This document shows, piece after piece, positions 35,101 to 42,519 of a stretch of DNA of 64,000 nucleotides. A program made the translations under genes and the position numbers. The stretch lies in contig JAZRLM010000012.1 of the NCBI GenBank assembly GCA_045646865.1, forward strand, positions 153,032-217,031, in the 5' to 3' direction. The notes beneath the pieces were generated by a model that was not told the origin of the DNA, did no database searches, and saw only the letters and a program-made list of their open reading frames with translations. Each line of letters opens with the position of its first letter. The first letter of the stretch is position 1. Origin of the DNA: SIG440 sp045646865 (lineage in GTDB: Bacteria > Bacillota > Clostridia > Monoglobales > Monoglobaceae).

Positions 35101-37860
35101 TCAAAAACTCATTACGAAGCCCAGACAAACTATTATCTCGGCACAGGCGAAATAATAGAAAGCAATATTGTCGATAAACTTGAAGCTGGTGGTAGTTCTT
35201 CGATTCTTACAACAACATATTACTATAATGCAACGGCAAACACGGTTACTGTTGTTGACCCTCAGGGGAATGAAACTGTAACTCAATACGACGGACTCGG
35301 ACGTGAGGTGCAAATTACCGATGCATTTGACAATAATCACATTATGGAGTACAATATAAGCAGTGACGGAGTTGGATTCAAGGCGCAAAGTTATTTTGTT
35401 CCTGCTGATGATGCAGATGCAAAAGAGAACATTGTTGAATATAAGTATGACCGCCTGCAAAGAGTAGTCAGCGAAAAAGGCTATTCTTCGTATCCTGATG
35501 ACTTTTCTGAGGTTCAATATGCTTATGATTATGTAGGTAATGTAATCGGAATCACCGATGCTAACGGAAACCTGAATTCTAATGGATATACCCAGTCAAA
35601 TACTTATGATAAACTGAACAGACTGACATCAACAAAGAATGCCAATAATGAAATAATCCGTAACCTTTACGATAACGCAGGCAATATCACAAAGCAAACT
35701 CTGACCGACAGTAAAGGTGCAGAGAGTATTCTTTATCAACGAAGCTATGACGGAGAGGGCAAACTGATTTCCGACACAGATAATGCAGGCAACAGCAACA
35801 CCTATCAGTATAACAATTTGGGTCAGCTTGTGAGATATTGGGATAAGGATAATAAGCTGTATAATGCCTCATATAACGAACTTGGCATACAGGATACTAT
35901 GACTAAGACGATTGACGAAGGCACTATTACATCCCGCCATTATTCACACAAAAATCCTTATGGGGCAAATGCGGTTTATGATGTAAGAGGGGTATATGAT
36001 GAAACCAGCGGTAATTATCATGTTCAAATGAATGAGGTCGGTGTCTATAGCTATTCACCCACAGGTAAATTACTTGAACAGAAGACCTTATATAACCAAT
36101 CTACATATGTAAACAATGTATATTTTGAACCCTATATGAGTTACAGCTATGACGCAAACGGAAATCTTTTATCGGCATACAATGGTCTTTATGATGAAAC
36201 AAACTCAGCAGTTTGGGGCTTTGCTACTAATTATGAATATGACAAAAACAGACTTAAAAAGGTTCAGATTGATGGGAATATTGAAAGAGATACAACAGAT
36301 AATGCAAATGTCAGATACGAATACTATGCTGACGGCAAATTGAAATCTGTTACATATCCTGCATTGACCGATAACTCAATCCTGAAATCCGAGTATGTCT
36401 ATGACGGACTTTCACGATTAACAAGCCTTACTAACTATAAGGGTACGGATATACTGTCAAGATATGCATATACCTATGACAGCAATGGTAATATACTGAC
36501 AACTAATGAAACAGTTGGTGCAACTCAGCACAGTACAACCTATACCTATGACAAGCTCAACAGAATAGCATCTGTTGCAGGAACTAAAGGTGCGGATTCT
36601 TACTATGAATATGATGCTCGTGGAAACAGAAAGGCAAATTACGAGCAGATAGATTTTCTGTCAGAAGAGGATGCAATATTCCAATACAACGAAGAAGACA
36701 AGTTGATTTATTCGGGGGTGGGGGACGACGCCACAAGATTTTGGTATTCAGCAAACGGATACCGATATTTAAAGCAAGAGAATTCAACCTATCCTGAGTT
36801 CTATGTTTATGACTCAAATGGAAGACTAAACATAATCGCAAGACCTGTTAATTTGGGATTAGCAAATGGGGCTACCATTACTGCAATGTACCCAATAACC
36901 CAATACATTTGGGGACCTGACCGAGTTCTTGCAAAAATTGATAAGTTGACAGGTAGTTCCTACTATTACCTGTATAATGGTCACGGAGATGTGGTTCAAA
37001 TTGTTGATACTGCTGGAAATGTTGTTAACAGCTATGATTATGACGTTTGGGGTAATTTCCTAACAAAAGAAGAAACCATTGATAATCACTTTACATACTT
37101 TGGTCAGACATACGACGAAACAACAGGCTTATATTATCTCAGAGCACGTTACTATGATCCTTCAACAGGAAGATTTACCCAGCAAGACCCTGCAGAGGAT
37201 GGATATAACTGGTATGTTTATGGTAATCAGAATCCTGTTATGTTTATAGATCTGTGGGGATTATACAAACTAGAAACTGACAAAGGTGGAAATGTATATG
37301 CCGTAACTGAGCATGGAGATACATTATCTGGAATAGCGGTTGCTGAAGTTAATGATGCATCGGCTTGGACAAAGATAGGATATAAAGGAAATCCATTTAA
37401 TGTACAGGTTGGTGAAAAAATAAATATTAATAATATCTATAATAAGAATTATCCGAGACCTATTCAATATGAGAATTATTACACTATTGATATGGGAGAT
37501 AAGAGCATAAAAGTTGCACTAAATAAAAATATCATTAGAACTAGTTTGGTGGATGGGGATGCACGATATTTGTTGACGAGTAATTCACAAAATGCTATAC
37601 TAATGGCTCTAATAGAAAAGAAATTTTATAGAGATGTTTTTGGAGAAGATATAGATATTTCAGATATTTCTCTAGCTGTGGAGTTGCTAGGACATGTTTA
37701 TCCCCAATTAATATTAGACAAAGCTAATCTTAGTGAAAAGGTGAAAAATGCTAATGTGGTTGATGCGGGAACATTAAGTGTAGACAATAATAGAAAAGTA
37801 TGGGATAAAATATCTGGAAAAATGTCAATTGATAAGTATTTAGATATTTTTATGAAATGA
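32128..37860 (+). CDS. WapA-like secreted Rhs repeat protein with LysM-bearing tip
   Basis: 1910 residues. In Gram-positives such proteins (B. subtilis WapA) deliver a C-terminal toxin to neighbours at contact. A signal peptide (residues 1-24) leads to a Ser-rich linker, then DPLTGNLIVTETDLVLPG, then more than 1300 residues of YD repeats (for example YTYDSNGNILTTNE) that build the Rhs shell. The core ends with YLRARYYDPSTGRFTQQDP and YGNQNPVMFIDLWG near 1710; WG replaces the usual PxG. The remaining 200 residues are the variable tip. It begins with a LysM-like segment (YAVTEHGDTLSGIA to QVGEKININN) and ends in an unrecognised domain. No catalytic motif was identified. Confidence 0.87.
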   Translation: MSKKIVSIVIIITMLCGMLPVVALEEMPEVVLTEPAANNELTVDINDIPVLPYSQAKGKSLTESISLSSEIETIEPNDYLTQYSIKMPVMEDTISIPANAVVSENIDYKSANEIIPEYSNLRESLPVAESTDAVLTESNASIMSSRSSSSSAVDASYRLSTINGKDAFALQNQTGRTSFIGDNIGEEYIDPLTGNLIVTETDLVLPGVDGFDLKLSRYYSLAQAEVFTKSVDVVSSPKTITLNEGTYVVVEEAHNFDTGQTSTYYYPYEEWADASLRIEEIESRDTCNGLYMYDAWYYTSNEGDTITLDYYYKSEINSTSYQHMRNNLGAGWSWSFPSVQVIKDDYMSEDMPKALYYHDGKGNVMAVNFDNPAKCSFENYVGGDIIFEIGYYYDTDISSTSRIDYIVEDADGTEYYFGMYGELRTIMDIYGNRIQFQYDSADYYGAEDMPRLAEIIDSVGRVIGFDYTTNYDCENITVTVKESANAEDDITLTYTKQLVDITNDTVDAEGNIIDSELISTEQFLTSFTNAEGEITNYIPSIYEEERSFTQPILFSLSDKTFTTPTSEVTKGYANNVVYLLGNIVRPHSHSYYTYDLCVRNLGRSGVSQAFRVATSGEYMPVVEPISSDMVEIKYHYYKEDNYHTYSDDYTGYPYYSSIDNIPDGYVATTVEEKENSRFVRHYYKEDDAVLEKITIASYENPTGEDLYVKSEVEDYFDRQPKMTKITYSNNQNFNGYTYDSYVYTNIENEPGKTYGKPLMVTEELDHNTAIGSDRNKHAMHYTYDEDTGFLLSKEWYKSSSVKCTEEYTYDNNNRISQIKLADGTTTTYAYEYTNGHVSKITSTTPNETGSTIVEERYTAATNYSLPSTVTKTVTENGNSSTQTTTYTYDMLLGVVKTETDDDGNITYYEYDDLGRPTRIVYPRYTTYSSYGTPDIEILPVENIVYESVLRDYDEISGDDKLMCQSVTTTVAYYDVTDLDIAYPTNADLENVSKTHYEAQTNYYLGTGEIIESNIVDKLEAGGSSSILTTTYYYNATANTVTVVDPQGNETVTQYDGLGREVQITDAFDNNHIMEYNISSDGVGFKAQSYFVPADDADAKENIVEYKYDRLQRVVSEKGYSSYPDDFSEVQYAYDYVGNVIGITDANGNLNSNGYTQSNTYDKLNRLTSTKNANNEIIRNLYDNAGNITKQTLTDSKGAESILYQRSYDGEGKLISDTDNAGNSNTYQYNNLGQLVRYWDKDNKLYNASYNELGIQDTMTKTIDEGTITSRHYSHKNPYGANAVYDVRGVYDETSGNYHVQMNEVGVYSYSPTGKLLEQKTLYNQSTYVNNVYFEPYMSYSYDANGNLLSAYNGLYDETNSAVWGFATNYEYDKNRLKKVQIDGNIERDTTDNANVRYEYYADGKLKSVTYPALTDNSILKSEYVYDGLSRLTSLTNYKGTDILSRYAYTYDSNGNILTTNETVGATQHSTTYTYDKLNRIASVAGTKGADSYYEYDARGNRKANYEQIDFLSEEDAIFQYNEEDKLIYSGVGDDATRFWYSANGYRYLKQENSTYPEFYVYDSNGRLNIIARPVNLGLANGATITAMYPITQYIWGPDRVLAKIDKLTGSSYYYLYNGHGDVVQIVDTAGNVVNSYDYDVWGNFLTKEETIDNHFTYFGQTYDETTGLYYLRARYYDPSTGRFTQQDPAEDGYNWYVYGNQNPVMFIDLWGLYKLETDKGGNVYAVTEHGDTLSGIAVAEVNDASAWTKIGYKGNPFNVQVGEKININNIYNKNYPRPIQYENYYTIDMGDKSIKVALNKNIIRTSLVDGDARYLLTSNSQNAILMALIEKKFYRDVFGEDIDISDISLAVELLGHVYPQLILDKANLSEKVKNANVVDAGTLSVDNNRKVWDKISGKMSIDKYLDIFMK

Positions 37861-37920
37861 TAATGAAATTTGTAATAGGTGGTGTAGGATGTGCCTGAAT
37901 ATAGTCAAGGTAGATGTAAA

Positions 37921-38295
37921 ATGGTAAGTTTAATTTATAAAATTATACTTTGTAGTATAATGGTAGTTAACTATGTTAATTTTTGGCTAATAACAAGTGA
38001 TGTTCCAATTTGTATAGATATAGGCGAACTAAAGAGTGTATTAATATTAAATGTTATACAAATAGTTTTATGTGTGGCATTGACTATAAATTCAAGAATA
38101 AAGAAAAAGGTGAATATAGTTATATTCACCTTGGAAATTTTCTTTTTATATCTTTGGATAATTTGTGCAAGAAGTATAAATTTGTATGCAAGCGTTAATT
38201 ATTATAAATTTGTTGTACTTTTTAGTATAGGTTGTTTAGCTACAGGGGTGTTATGTAATATATATTTGTTTTGGAAGAAACTATATCGACAATAG
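37921..38295 (+). CDS. Four-helix membrane protein, immunity candidate for the Rhs tip
   Basis: 124 residues with four hydrophobic segments and short polar loops, no recognised family. It starts 60 bases after the Rhs stop codon, the usual place for the cognate immunity gene. A GTG at 37891 in the same frame also has an RBS (GGTGG) and would add ten residues. AAGGTAG precedes the ATG chosen. Membrane location suggests protection against an activity at the membrane or cell wall (inference). Confidence 0.55.
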   Translation: MVSLIYKIILCSIMVVNYVNFWLITSDVPICIDIGELKSVLILNVIQIVLCVALTINSRIKKKVNIVIFTLEIFFLYLWIICARSINLYASVNYYKFVVLFSIGCLATGVLCNIYLFWKKLYRQ

Positions 38296-38380
38296 AGACA
38301 TTCCTGATTTTGGTACGATTGGAAATGTACCTGTTTTTAACACTTTCTAACTTTTTTAGTGTGAAAATGTGTAAATTTAG

Positions 38381-39791
38381 GTATGTTCCTCCAAAAGATT
38401 AGTACACCATACCTATGATAAACTCAACCGAATAGCCTCTGTTGCGGGGACAAAGGGTGCAGATTCCTATTACGAATATGATGCTCGTGGAAACAGAAAA
38501 GCAAGTTTTGAACAGATAGATTTTCTGTCAGAAGAGGATGCAATATTCCAATACAACGAAGAAGACAAGTTGATTTATTCAGGAGTGGGGGACGACACCG
38601 CAAGATTTTTGTATTCAGCAAACGGATACAGATATTGGAAGATGGAAAATACAGATTATCCTGAATTCTATGTCTACGATTCAAACGGCAGATTGAACAT
38701 AGTTGCAAAACTTGTTACATTTACTTTCTCAGATAACTCAACAATCACGGTTATGTATCCAATAACTCAGTATGTTTGGGGACCTGACCGAGTTTTAGCC
38801 AAAATCGAACCTTTAACGGATAAGTCATATTACTATCTGTATAATGGTCACGGTGATGTTGTACAAATAGTTGATACATCAGGAGCTATCAAAAATACCT
38901 ATGATTATGATGTCTGGGGTAACTTTATAACAAAGCGGGAAGCCATTGACAATCACTTTACATACTTTGGTCAGACCTATGATAAAACAACAGGGCTATA
39001 TTATCTGAGAGCACGATACTATGACCCAGCAACAGGAAGATTTACACAACAAGACCCTGCAGAGGACGGATACAACTGGTATGTGTATGGCAATCAGAAT
39101 CCTGTGATGTTTGTTGACCCAAGTGGTGAAGTCTGTTGGATTGCTATTGGGGCTATAATTGGTGCAGTTGTAAACGCAGGAATAGATTTAGGAGTTCAAG
39201 CTGCACAAAATGGTGGATTTTATAACATTGATTGGACATCTGTTATGATTTCGGGAGCCTCGGGTGCCGTTTCAGGAGCTTTAGCAACTACTGGAGTTGG
39301 TGTTGTAGGGCAAGCACTTGGAAATGCAGCGATATCTTCAATGGGTTCAATAATTAATGATTTAGCACATGACGAGTCTGTTGATTTAATTGAAGTAGGT
39401 AAGAATGGTATCTTTGGCTTAGTTGCTGGAATTGCTGGTGGAAATGGTGCTGCTTATGGATTAGGAGCTTCAAAAATTGTTTCAATGACTAAATATGGTG
39501 TAGTTTTAAAAAGGGTATTTAGTAAAGAATATATTAATCGAGTAGTTGGCAAAGAACTTATAAAAGGAACAGTTCAAGGGATAATTCCTAACTTGTTTTT
39601 AACAGGGGCAAATAATGTGAAAATAAAGGATTTGCAAAACTTTTTTGGGAGTTGAAAGTGATGGAATAATTGGAGAAAATACAACAAATGCTATCAAATC
39701 TTTACAGAGAGTCTTAGGAATAGAGGATGATGGAATCTATGGACCTGAAACGGAGAAAGCATTAATTCAAGCAATAAGGAGTAACAATTGA
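38381..39791 (+). pseudogene. Start-less orphan Rhs core and tip cassette, frameshifted before a peptidoglycan-binding domain
   Basis: From about 38411 the frame repeats the last 240 residues of the Rhs core (TYDKLNRIASVAGTKGADSYY to YGNQNPVMFVDPSG) at high nucleotide identity with 36541-37250, including an exact run of over 60 bases. No ATG, RBS or promoter lies in front; the frame opens after a TAG at 38378. The tip differs: a Gly/Ala-rich hydrophobic segment (VSGALATTGVGVVGQALG), then LQNFFG. There the frame ends at 39655, but one base over it continues as GVESDGIIGENTTNAIKSLQ and GIEDDGIYGPETEKAL, a peptidoglycan-binding domain, up to 39791. Such orphans are known tip reservoirs in rhs loci. 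Confidence 0.75.
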
Positions 39792-40171
39792 TGTATATTT
39801 TATTAAAATATTTTGTACTTTCGTATATTTTTGGAGCTATTTGGATGTGTAGGGTAGGTGGAAATATTACAATAAAACTAAATAAGTTTTTTATATGTTT
39901 TTTCATGATTGGCATAGATAAACTTATTAATAAGGTTTTTTATCTTGATGTTCAAAAGAAAAGATATAGCTTATTAGCGATTATATGGCAAGTGTTTAGT
40001 ATATTGTTTTTTATTGTTATCCCAATAATTATTAAATGCTTAGGCGATAATTTGTCAATAACCCTAGCTACCAATTATATTAATGCCTTTAAAATATTTG
40101 TTAATTATGGTTGGGCTATCTGTCTTATTTTTGTAATAGATGCGTTGATATACTATTACATAAAACAGTAA
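39791..40171 (+). CDS. Membrane protein following the orphan Rhs tip, immunity candidate
   Basis: 126 residues with about four hydrophobic segments, no recognised family; similar in size and topology to the membrane protein after the first Rhs gene, but not evidently homologous by eye. The ATG shares its A with the TGA that ends the peptidoglycan-binding frame, and AGGAG lies in that coding end. This coupling implies the two were a tip-immunity pair. Confidence 0.55.
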   Translation: MYILLKYFVLSYIFGAIWMCRVGGNITIKLNKFFICFFMIGIDKLINKVFYLDVQKKRYSLLAIIWQVFSILFFIVIPIIIKCLGDNLSITLATNYINAFKIFVNYGWAICLIFVIDALIYYYIKQ

Positions 40172-40216
40172 ACACAAGGTAACTCAAAACACAAACGCAT
40201 ACACCTATAATGTATA

Positions 40217-40246
40217 GGGCAGAACTATCATTTGATGGTTCTGCCC
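40217..40246. terminator. Terminator between the orphan Rhs module and the resolvase gene
   Basis: GGGCAGAAC pairs with GTTCTGCCC (with ATCA/TGAT inside), followed by GTTTCTTT on the plus strand. It serves the rightward transcript and lies at the 3' end of the leftward resolvase gene. Confidence 0.7.
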
Positions 40247-40252
40247 GTTTCT

Positions 40253-40852
40253 TTATTCTGATTTCAGCAACTTATAGAATGATGATTTTTTAAGGTTTAG
40301 TTGTGTCATAGCTTCTTTTGCTGTGATGTTTGCTGCTTTATATTCAGCAATGACTACAGCCCAGTTTTCGGGTCTTTGGAGTGGTGGTCTTCCTAAATGC
40401 ACGCCTCGTGACCTTGCCGAATTTATACCTGACAATTGCCTTTCGTGTATGGTGTGATATTCCTGCTCAGCAATGGAACTTAATACTTCAATGAGGATAT
40501 TGTTCACCATATCAATTACCCAGTATTGTTCACTCGGTAAGTCAAGCATAGTTGTAGGTAGGTCAATTACTTTTAAGCGAATGTTGTTATCCTTGAAGTA
40601 TTGAAGCTCGTTCTTAATGTCCATTTTGTTCCTTGAAAGGCGGTCAAGACTTTTGATAACCAAGGTATCATTCGGTCTTAAAAGGGCGTTTTTGAGTGCG
40701 TTATACCCGTCTCTGTCAAGGTTCTTACCTGATTGTTTGTCGGTTATTATATCTCTGTCATTTGCTCCAAGAGATTTAAATTCGTCAATTTGTCGGTCGA
40801 GATTTTGTTCTGTTGTTGATACTCTTGCATAGAAGAATGTTCGTGAACTCAT
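40253..40852 (-). CDS. Small serine recombinase (resolvase/invertase family)
   Basis: Site-specific DNA recombinase, 199 residues. The catalytic serine is Ser12 in YARVSTTEQNLDRQ; SLDRLSRN carries the conserved Arg residues; the E-helix region and the C-terminal helix-turn-helix (TAKEAMTQLNLKKSSFYKLL) follow. It could resolve multimers of the excised element or act on sites nearby. AGAAAGGAT lies before the ATG at 40852; a start 13 codons earlier has no RBS. It sits next to the Rhs cassettes, but no clear inverted crossover sites were seen around them. Confidence 0.9.
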   Translation of the reverse strand: MSSRTFFYARVSTTEQNLDRQIDEFKSLGANDRDIITDKQSGKNLDRDGYNALKNALLRPNDTLVIKSLDRLSRNKMDIKNELQYFKDNNIRLKVIDLPTTMLDLPSEQYWVIDMVNNILIEVLSSIAEQEYHTIHERQLSGINSARSRGVHLGRPPLQRPENWAVVIAEYKAANITAKEAMTQLNLKKSSFYKLLKSE

Positions 40853-40988
40853 AGTTATCAATCCTTTCTTAAAGTGCGTAAAGGTCTTCACAGTTTACGG
40901 ATAGTCTATAAAATGAATAATGACCTTTATGCACTGTTTTCTGTTAGGTTTTTGCTGGTTTTTAAAGGTATACCTTTGTGGAGTATGA

Positions 40989-41026
40989 AGCGTAACATTT
41001 CCCCGGAACGGGGAAATGCTTACGCT
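40989..41026. terminator. AGCGTAA-CATTTCCCC hairpin after the amidoligase operon
   Basis: AGCGTAACATTTCCCC pairs with GGGGAAATGCTTACGCT with one bulged base and a 5 nt loop. It is at the 3' end of the leftward operon. No T-run follows on either strand, so it may also act in RNA stability or as a recognition site. From 40853 to 41037 no gene is seen. Confidence 0.5.
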
Positions 41027-41037
41027 GGATGTAAATA

Positions 41038-41091
41038 TTAGTCGGTAAGTGCAATAATGAATAAGTATAGAAACAGTATTAGTACAGCCAT
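41038..41091 (-). CDS. 17-residue hydrophobic micro-ORF
   Basis: Encodes MAVLILFLYLFIIALTD, nearly all hydrophobic. It starts at the base after the stop codon of the 59-residue gene and has a perfect AGGAGG at 8 nt. The good RBS and the precise junction argue for translation; the size argues for caution. It would be a membrane peptide. Confidence 0.4.
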   Translation of the reverse strand: MAVLILFLYLFIIALTD

Positions 41092-41271
41092 TTATTTTTC
41101 CTCCTGTTCTTTGATTAGTTCGCTGAGAATAGCCAAATTCTCAACCGCTAACTCGAATTGTTTTTCTTTACCTGATTTTGGTTTATCCGATAATAAGTCG
41201 GAACTGTATATGGCTTTTTTGCATTTTTCCAACTCATATAAATCAAGCAAATAAATTAGTTTTTTATCCAT
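41092..41271 (-). CDS. Hypothetical small protein, 59 residues
   Basis: A charged, helical protein (MDKKLIYLLDLYELEKC to AILSELIKEQEEK) with no recognised family. AAAGGAGAA precedes the ATG at 41271. It is part of the leftward operon. Confidence 0.6.
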   Translation of the reverse strand: MDKKLIYLLDLYELEKCKKAIYSSDLLSDKPKSGKEKQFELAVENLAILSELIKEQEEK

Positions 41272-41272
41272 A

Positions 41273-41391
41273 TTAAAATTCTCCTTTTATTACTCTCGGA
41301 ACGGGTCTGAAAGCTAAATTTTTGCCCGCTGGACCAATGGATGCATATACAACCAAGTCTCTTGCTGGGCGGGATTGAGCAGCCTTAAAAT
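41273..41391 (-). other. Open stretch without a start codon, possible gene remnant
   Basis: On the minus strand the sequence reads as LDFKAAQSRPARDLVVYASI, then GPAGKNLAFRPVPRVIKGEF and a stop, with amino-acid composition like a real protein. The frame is open only back to a TGA inside the upstream gene and has no ATG, GTG or suitable TTG with an RBS. It may be the remnant of a gene cut away from its 5' part. Confidence 0.3.
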
Positions 41392-41664
41392 CTAATATTC
41401 TGATGGCAAAAGAAAAGTTATATGCGTGACATCATCTATGATATATACCTTGATTTTTCTGCCATCTTTCATATCGGCTGTTGTTACCTGAAAATAGTCG
41501 GCTATGTTTTTATCAACAAGTGCCTTTATGAGTTGCAAAGTATCTACAATCATCTTAAAGGTCATATCTCCAAACTCTGCTTCGATACCTTTTGTGAAGT
41601 ATATCCGACCGTTAAACTTATAAGTGCCTGTTTGCTCTTGTTCTTTAAGTATTATCTTCACCAC
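41392..41664 (-). CDS. DUF960-like protein, 90 residues
   Basis: The C-terminal third (KIKVYIIDDVTHITFLLPSEY) and the FNGRIYFTKGI segment resemble DUF960, a small family of unknown function in Firmicutes and their mobile elements. The start is GTG with GGGGGT upstream, inside the last 7 bases of the amidotransferase gene, so translation is coupled. Confidence 0.55.
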   Translation of the reverse strand: MVKIILKEQEQTGTYKFNGRIYFTKGIEAEFGDMTFKMIVDTLQLIKALVDKNIADYFQVTTADMKDGRKIKVYIIDDVTHITFLLPSEY

Positions 41665-42518
41665 AATCTACCCCCTCTCTGTAATGACATAGTTATTGCT
41701 TCATCGTTGTTAAAACGGTAAGGTGTTCCCTGAAAGGTAAAAGCTTGCATATCGTTCATATAAACAAGAGAGTCGCCAAAGTAGTCATACTCATAAACCT
41801 TTTCATCTTCATCAATGAAATATTCAAATCCGTTGCTCTCAGCAATATCACCATTACCGATTATCATTCCGTACACAGGGCAAACATCAACCTCGCCTTC
41901 ATACAGATTAAAGTATCTTAACCAAGACAAGGCAGAACATTCTTCATAACTGCTATTGGAGTACAGAACGCCATCCTCTTCAATGAACTTGCCGATAGTG
42001 TATATCTGTTCATCATTTGTCAGGAAACACATCTTTGATTGTATGTTGTTCTCGATCTTCTGCATGATGTGTTCATTGGTGTAAAAGTCAGGCTGAATAT
42101 TCTTTATGGATGCCAAGCGTTTTGCTATGTAAGTTTGGGTATCACTTAACTTTGGAATACACTTGATAGGAATTATTCCGTTGTGAGCAACACCGATATC
42201 GGTTGTAAATTCTGTGCGTTTGAGGTGGGAAATTTTGCGTGTTATGGGGAACGGATGGCAATTTGCAGGACTTGTGTTTCCGTGAGTTGTTATGCGGAAA
42301 TGTATAACCAATGCCGTGTCGGTAAGGTTAAGTCTATTGCCGAGTTTGTTTATAAAGTTATCAAACTCTTTATAGGTCATAAACCCCTTCTTAATATGTA
42401 CGGCACAGTTTTCCGCCCACATAATTCCTGCTCCGTCAGAGTTGTGTTCAAAACATCTCAACAGAGTTTTACCGTCTGGCATTTTAATTTTCTTCGCTTT
42501 TGAAACTATTATGCACAT
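41658..42518 (-). CDS. Class II glutamine amidotransferase (Ntn hydrolase)
   Basis: Releases ammonia from glutamine using an N-terminal cysteine. Cys2 becomes the first residue after Met removal (MCIIVSKAKK). Family signatures follow: HNSDGAGIMWAE near 25-36, HFRITTHGNTSPANCHPFPI near 73-92 and DIGVAHNGIIP near 107-117. The C-terminal 140 residues are acidic and unrecognised. 286 residues. AAAGGAG precedes the ATG. It starts one base after the amidoligase stop, so the two proteins very likely form a glutamine-fed ligase, as in the amidoligase systems described by Iyer and colleagues. Confidence 0.85.
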   Translation of the reverse strand: MCIIVSKAKKIKMPDGKTLLRCFEHNSDGAGIMWAENCAVHIKKGFMTYKEFDNFINKLGNRLNLTDTALVIHFRITTHGNTSPANCHPFPITRKISHLKRTEFTTDIGVAHNGIIPIKCIPKLSDTQTYIAKRLASIKNIQPDFYTNEHIMQKIENNIQSKMCFLTNDEQIYTIGKFIEEDGVLYSNSSYEECSALSWLRYFNLYEGEVDVCPVYGMIIGNGDIAESNGFEYFIDEDEKVYEYDYFGDSLVYMNDMQAFTFQGTPYRFNNDEAITMSLQRGGRLW

Positions 42519-42519
42519 A

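Noticed and set aside
40253..40852. Resolvase as a DNA invertase that flips the Rhs cassettes
   Set aside because: The two cores are direct, not inverted, and no short inverted crossover sites were found at their edges; homologous recombination explains exchange better.
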